Below are positions 5,921-7,748 of a stretch of DNA of 7,748 nucleotides, in pieces. Made by a program: the position numbers and the translations under genes. Numbering within the stretch: the stretch's first letter is position 1; each line of letters opens with the position of its first letter. Source of the stretch: an uncultured Pirellulaceae bacterium (lineage in GTDB: Bacteria > Planctomycetota > Planctomycetia > Pirellulales > Pirellulaceae); contig CAKQNH010000198.1 in assembly GCA_934255105.1 (NCBI GenBank), positions 1 to 7,748 of the forward strand. The letters run 5' to 3'. The notes beneath the pieces were generated by a model. The model had not been told where the DNA came from and searched no databases. It was given only the letters and a program-made list of their open reading frames with translations.

Positions 5921-6391
5921 CTATCGTGAGGTTCCAGTAAGCTCACAGTATGTCATTAGCAGCAATGTGGCAATAATTGCGACGCCACCAGCGACCTTCA
6001 GCGTGCGAAGCACCGCAGACGAAAACGGAATCGTTCGAGAGCGGCGACCCGTGAGGTAGTAAATGCCAATCCAGGGCCCAATCGTTTCAACGATGAAGGC
6101 AGATGACGCCAGAAGGAACGCGAGACGATTCCAAGAGTGGTATTCAACCGCGATGTAGGGAAACGGATTGAACCCATGCATTAAGCTAGCACCCAACAGG
6201 CACGCTTTGAATCCTCCTTCGAGGATCCAAAGGCCGATTAAGAACGTACCCTCTGCGGGACGTCGAAAATCCATTGGTACGACATCTGTACAAATGGCGG
6301 ATGGCGATGCGTACGGATTTGAGTCGGATTGCATGCGGGTGAGCTTTTCCGGCGAACGGAGTTGGTCACGCGGCGACCGCGAACGAGCCAT
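5921..6391 (-). CDS. Hypothetical three-helix membrane protein with an NPYASP N-terminal segment
   Basis: Reading from the ATG at 6391 gives 156 residues. Hydrophobic segments at about 49-71, 88-114 and 131-148 predict three membrane helices. NPYASP (25-30) near the N-terminus is a segment I associate with many planctomycete membrane proteins, where it often comes within the first dozen residues. That favours the alternative ATG at 6334 (137 residues, starting MQSDSNPYASP). The longer form starts about 27 nt after the predicted transcription start; neither has a good Shine-Dalgarno. An open frame extends to 6805, but that part is rich in Arg and Cys, lies upstream of the promoter, and is not believable as protein. 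No family or function recognised. Probably co-transcribed with the gene at 5336-5878. Confidence 0.65.
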   Translation of the reverse strand: MARSRSPRDQLRSPEKLTRMQSDSNPYASPSAICTDVVPMDFRRPAEGTFLIGLWILEGGFKACLLGASLMHGFNPFPYIAVEYHSWNRLAFLLASSAFIVETIGPWIGIYYLTGRRSRTIPFSSAVLRTLKVAGGVAIIATLLLMTYCELTGTSR

Positions 6392-6424
6392 GATCCATGT
6401 AGACTGGGAGTCTCGAAGGAGCTT

Positions 6425-6454
6425 AGTATAACAAATGACTACTTCGATTGGCAA
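6425..6454 (-). promoter_or_regulatory. Predicted promoter for the two small membrane-associated genes
   Basis: On the minus strand, TTGCCA (6454-6449) and TATACT (6430-6425) are separated by 18 bp, each matching the sigma-70 consensus at five of six positions. Transcription would begin near 6418, about 27 nt before the ATG at 6391. This supports starting the membrane protein at 6391 or 6334 and not further upstream. Confidence 0.5.
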
Positions 6455-6795
6455 AGCTCTAGGCCAAGGTGGGCACCGACTCGCTATCCTAACTGCAACG
6501 GCGGGATAGATTGTGCACTGAACTGAGACGCTTCGCTCCGCACACGCTATGCGGATAGTAATGAACAGGCGTCTGTTGTGAGCCACTCTAACGCAGCGCA
6601 AGAGAGCTTGGCAAGCTTTTGACGAACGGCACAGGTGCTCTGCTCCGCGACCTCGGGTGCATCGCCTTGATACCCAGCGTTTGTTGGCGAGGCGGTTGAG
6701 CATTTTGCAAACTGGATCGCTCCCTGAGCGTTTTTCGGATTTATTCCGATTTCTGTGCAAATTTAAACTTTTCCGGACGACCAGTAGTGCATACT
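6455..6795. other. Gene-free stretch with several small hairpins
   Basis: I see no convincing gene here. It holds TCCGCA (6537-6542) paired with TGCGGA (6550-6555); AGCTT (6605-6609) paired with AAGCT (6613-6617), followed by TTT; and CGCTC-CCT-GAGCG followed by five T's (6718-6735), listed separately. TCGGA (6735-6739) pairs with TCCGA (6745-6749). From about 6730 to 6780 the sequence is visibly AT-rich, as is usual before a promoter. It may be a decayed intergenic region between the minus-strand block and the toxin-antitoxin operon. Confidence 0.5.
6718..6735 (+). terminator. Small terminator-like hairpin with no visible gene upstream
   Basis: CGCTC (6718-6722), loop CCT, GAGCG (6726-6730), then TTTTT (6731-6735). 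The form is right for a weak Rho-independent terminator on the plus strand, but no plus-strand gene ends nearby. It could insulate the toxin-antitoxin operon from read-through, or end an unrecognised small RNA. Confidence 0.35.
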
Positions 6796-6830
6796 GTTGT
6801 ATCAACGCAGGTTGTCACATGTGTACCAAC
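6796..6830 (+). promoter_or_regulatory. Candidate operator of the toxin-antitoxin operon
   Basis: Two GTTG/CAAC inverted repeats lie next to each other just before the antitoxin: GTTG-TAT-CAAC (6796-6806), and a 20-bp segment (6811-6830) that begins GTTG, ends CAAC and holds the perfect 8-bp palindrome CACATGTG (6816-6823). Antitoxins of this class usually bind palindromes over their own promoter. No confident -35/-10 pair is visible, so this is only a position for autoregulation. Confidence 0.35.
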
Positions 6831-6853
6831 CCAGTTCCGTGGAGGATTTAATA

Positions 6854-7078
6854 ATGACGCGTGTTAAAGTGCGGAAAATCGGAAATTCGCTGGGGGTTGT
6901 TTTGTCTAGAGACGTCATCGCTAGCTTGGGCGTTGACAACGGCGACGAGCTGTTTTTGATCAAGACTAAAAGTGGATATGAGATTAGCCCATACGATCCA
7001 GAATTTGCGAAGCAGGTTTCTGCCGCCGAGCGAATCATGAAACAGCGAAGAAACATGCTACGGAAACTTGCGGAATAA
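6854..7078 (+). CDS. AbrB/MazE/SpoVT-type antitoxin
   Basis: This 74-residue protein opens with the swapped-hairpin DNA-binding fold of the AbrB/MazE family: VKVRKIGNSLGVVLSRDVIASLGVDNGDELFLI (about residues 4-36), where KIGNSLGVVL and the LGV-GDEL turn are the family marks. The rest (about 45-74, DPEFAKQVSAAERIMKQRRNMLRKLAE) is a charged helix, the part that in such antitoxins normally wraps the toxin. It should neutralise the downstream Doc toxin and repress the operon as a dimer. GGAGG at 6841-6845, 8 nt before the ATG at 6854, decides the start; the 19 upstream in-frame codons are leader. The toxin gene begins 6 nt after the stop. Doc toxins are best known with Phd antitoxins, so the AbrB partner is a variant arrangement. 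Confidence 0.88.
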   Translation: MTRVKVRKIGNSLGVVLSRDVIASLGVDNGDELFLIKTKSGYEISPYDPEFAKQVSAAERIMKQRRNMLRKLAE

Positions 7079-7084
7079 GCTGCC

Positions 7085-7474
7085 ATGGATGTTGAACCAG
7101 AATGGGTTCTAGATGACGCCGTATCCGCAATCCACAGTATGCAAATTGCAGAGCATGGTGGCAAAGATGGTGTTTTGAGCCAAGGAGCTCTTAGCGCATC
7201 CTTAGCCAATCCAAAACACTATTTTTTCTATACTGAGCCGAGGCCTGATCTGCCGGCAATTGCGGCAAGGTACGCCCACAGCATTACAGCTAACCATCCT
7301 TTTTGTGACGGCAACAAACGAACCGCCGCCGTGGTTTGCGAATTGTTTCTGGTGCTGAATGGAATTGAACTCGGCGCGACTGATGAAGCGGCATATGCGA
7401 TGCACATGAAGCTGGCGAGTTCGGAGGTAGACGCCGACGAATTTGCCGAATGGATTCGCGCGAACTGTAGCTAA
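7085..7474 (+). CDS. doc: Death-on-curing (Doc) family toxin, Fic fold
   Basis: This 129-residue protein carries HPFCDGNKRTA (residues 71-81), the Fic-fold active-site motif in its Doc form. Doc toxins have Lys where AMP-transferring Fic enzymes have the second Gly of GNGR; here it is GNKR (Asn77, Lys78, Arg79), with His71 as the catalytic base and Asp75 as metal ligand. Doc of phage P1 phosphorylates elongation factor EF-Tu and so halts translation; the same reaction is likely here. The size fits (P1 Doc is about 126 residues). All key residues are present, so it should be active. The start ATG lies 6 nt after the antitoxin stop and has little Shine-Dalgarno, which suggests translational coupling to the antitoxin. 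No signal peptide; it acts in the cytoplasm. Confidence 0.92.
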   Translation: MDVEPEWVLDDAVSAIHSMQIAEHGGKDGVLSQGALSASLANPKHYFFYTEPRPDLPAIAARYAHSITANHPFCDGNKRTAAVVCELFLVLNGIELGATDEAAYAMHMKLASSEVDADEFAEWIRANCS

Positions 7475-7490
7475 CCGGTAACAATCGCAC

Positions 7491-7508
7491 TTAGGGACAT
7501 GGCACGTT
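7491..7508 (+). repeat. Short dispersed element, TTAGGGACAT core, copy 2
   Basis: TTAGGGACATGGCACGTT starts 17 nt after the toxin stop codon and ends 12 nt before the stop of the convergent gene. It matches 5322-5339 (opposite strand) at 15 of 18 positions. A degenerate third occurrence, ACTTAGGGAATGG, lies at 2837-2849 past the acylase 3' end. Confidence 0.4.
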
Positions 7509-7519
7509 GCCAGGTGTTG

Positions 7520-7748
7520 CTAGCGACCCACGAGATTTTTGGCTGGGATGACAACCACAAGCGTCTCTGGCTTGAGGATTGCTTGGAAGAACGGATCAAT
7601 TTCGGGATCAGTCACGGCCATCATTCTCGTCGGCTTCACAATTCTGCTTGCGACCTCAGGGGGCTCAAGTTGATTTCCATTCAGGTCAAGGAATTGGATG
7701 TCATTCGGACGCCAGCGTATGGTTTTCGGTATTCGAGTGTCCCCAACC
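7520..7748 (-). CDS. C-terminal fragment of a hypothetical protein, cut by the window edge
   Basis: On the minus strand one frame stays open from the right edge to a TAG at 7522-7520, giving 75 codons. It has no start in the window because the gene begins beyond it. The peptide has normal protein composition: RWRPNDIQFLDLNGNQLEPPEVASRI, then a VKPTRMMAVTDPEIDPFFQAIL stretch, and an end rich in Val and Ile (ETLVVVIPAKNLVGR). The length without a stop and the balanced composition support real coding. I do not recognise the family. It converges with the toxin gene; 45 nt lie between the two stop codons. Confidence 0.55.
   Translation of the reverse strand, partial: VGDTRIPKTIRWRPNDIQFLDLNGNQLEPPEVASRIVKPTRMMAVTDPEIDPFFQAILKPETLVVVIPAKNLVGR

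Noticed and set aside
6392..6805. N-terminal extension of the three-helix membrane protein to 6805
   Set aside because: The extension is rich in Arg and Cys, lies upstream of a good promoter on the same strand, and overlaps the toxin-antitoxin leader.

Overview
The window looks like a piece of a Planctomycetes chromosome, most likely a Pirellulaceae-type organism (Rhodopirellula/Blastopirellula relatives). This is inferred from four things: the style of the sigma-factor C-terminus, an 'NPYASP' segment near the start of a small membrane protein, secreted proteins with Ala-x-Ala signal peptides, and many short hairpin repeats between genes. Most starts lack a Shine-Dalgarno; only the acylase and the antitoxin have a strong one. 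Nothing seen here is phage- or plasmid-specific.

Layout. Positions 1-243 (+) are the last 80 codons of a primary sigma-70 factor, followed by two hairpins, the second an intrinsic terminator. A small multidrug resistance (SMR) transporter (393-740, -) diverges from a TPR/glycosyltransferase-like protein (876-2243, +); a consensus-like promoter and a GTAG-headed palindrome lie between them. Positions 2244-2900 are mainly repeats: three copies of a hairpin element with compensatory base changes, then six 42-bp tandem units plus a decayed seventh, then a doubtful 44-codon ORF with a signal-peptide-like start. On the minus strand come a secreted penicillin/AHL-acylase-family N-terminal-nucleophile hydrolase (2901-5117), a small protein with a hydrophobic segment at each end (5336-5878) and a three-helix membrane protein (5921-6391). 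About 460 bases with hairpins but no convincing gene separate this block from a type II toxin-antitoxin pair, an AbrB/MazE-type antitoxin (6854-7078, +) and a Doc/Fic toxin (7085-7474, +). The right edge holds the C-terminal 75 codons of a minus-strand gene of unknown function (7520-7748).

How the parts relate. The antitoxin and toxin form an operon with a 6-nt gap. The two small membrane-associated genes are probably co-transcribed from a promoter near 6425-6454; the acylase follows in the same direction after a 218-nt gap and has its own strong ribosome binding site. No functional link among the remaining genes is evident.

The least expected signal is in the repeats. Several unrelated palindromes are preceded by the tetranucleotide GTAG, the head known from bacterial REP elements. 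A second family keeps its loop and changes its stem in paired fashion. A third short element (TTAGGGACAT core) recurs at gene 3' ends. These look like several families of small dispersed palindromic elements. I see no new multi-gene system that the sequence alone would support.
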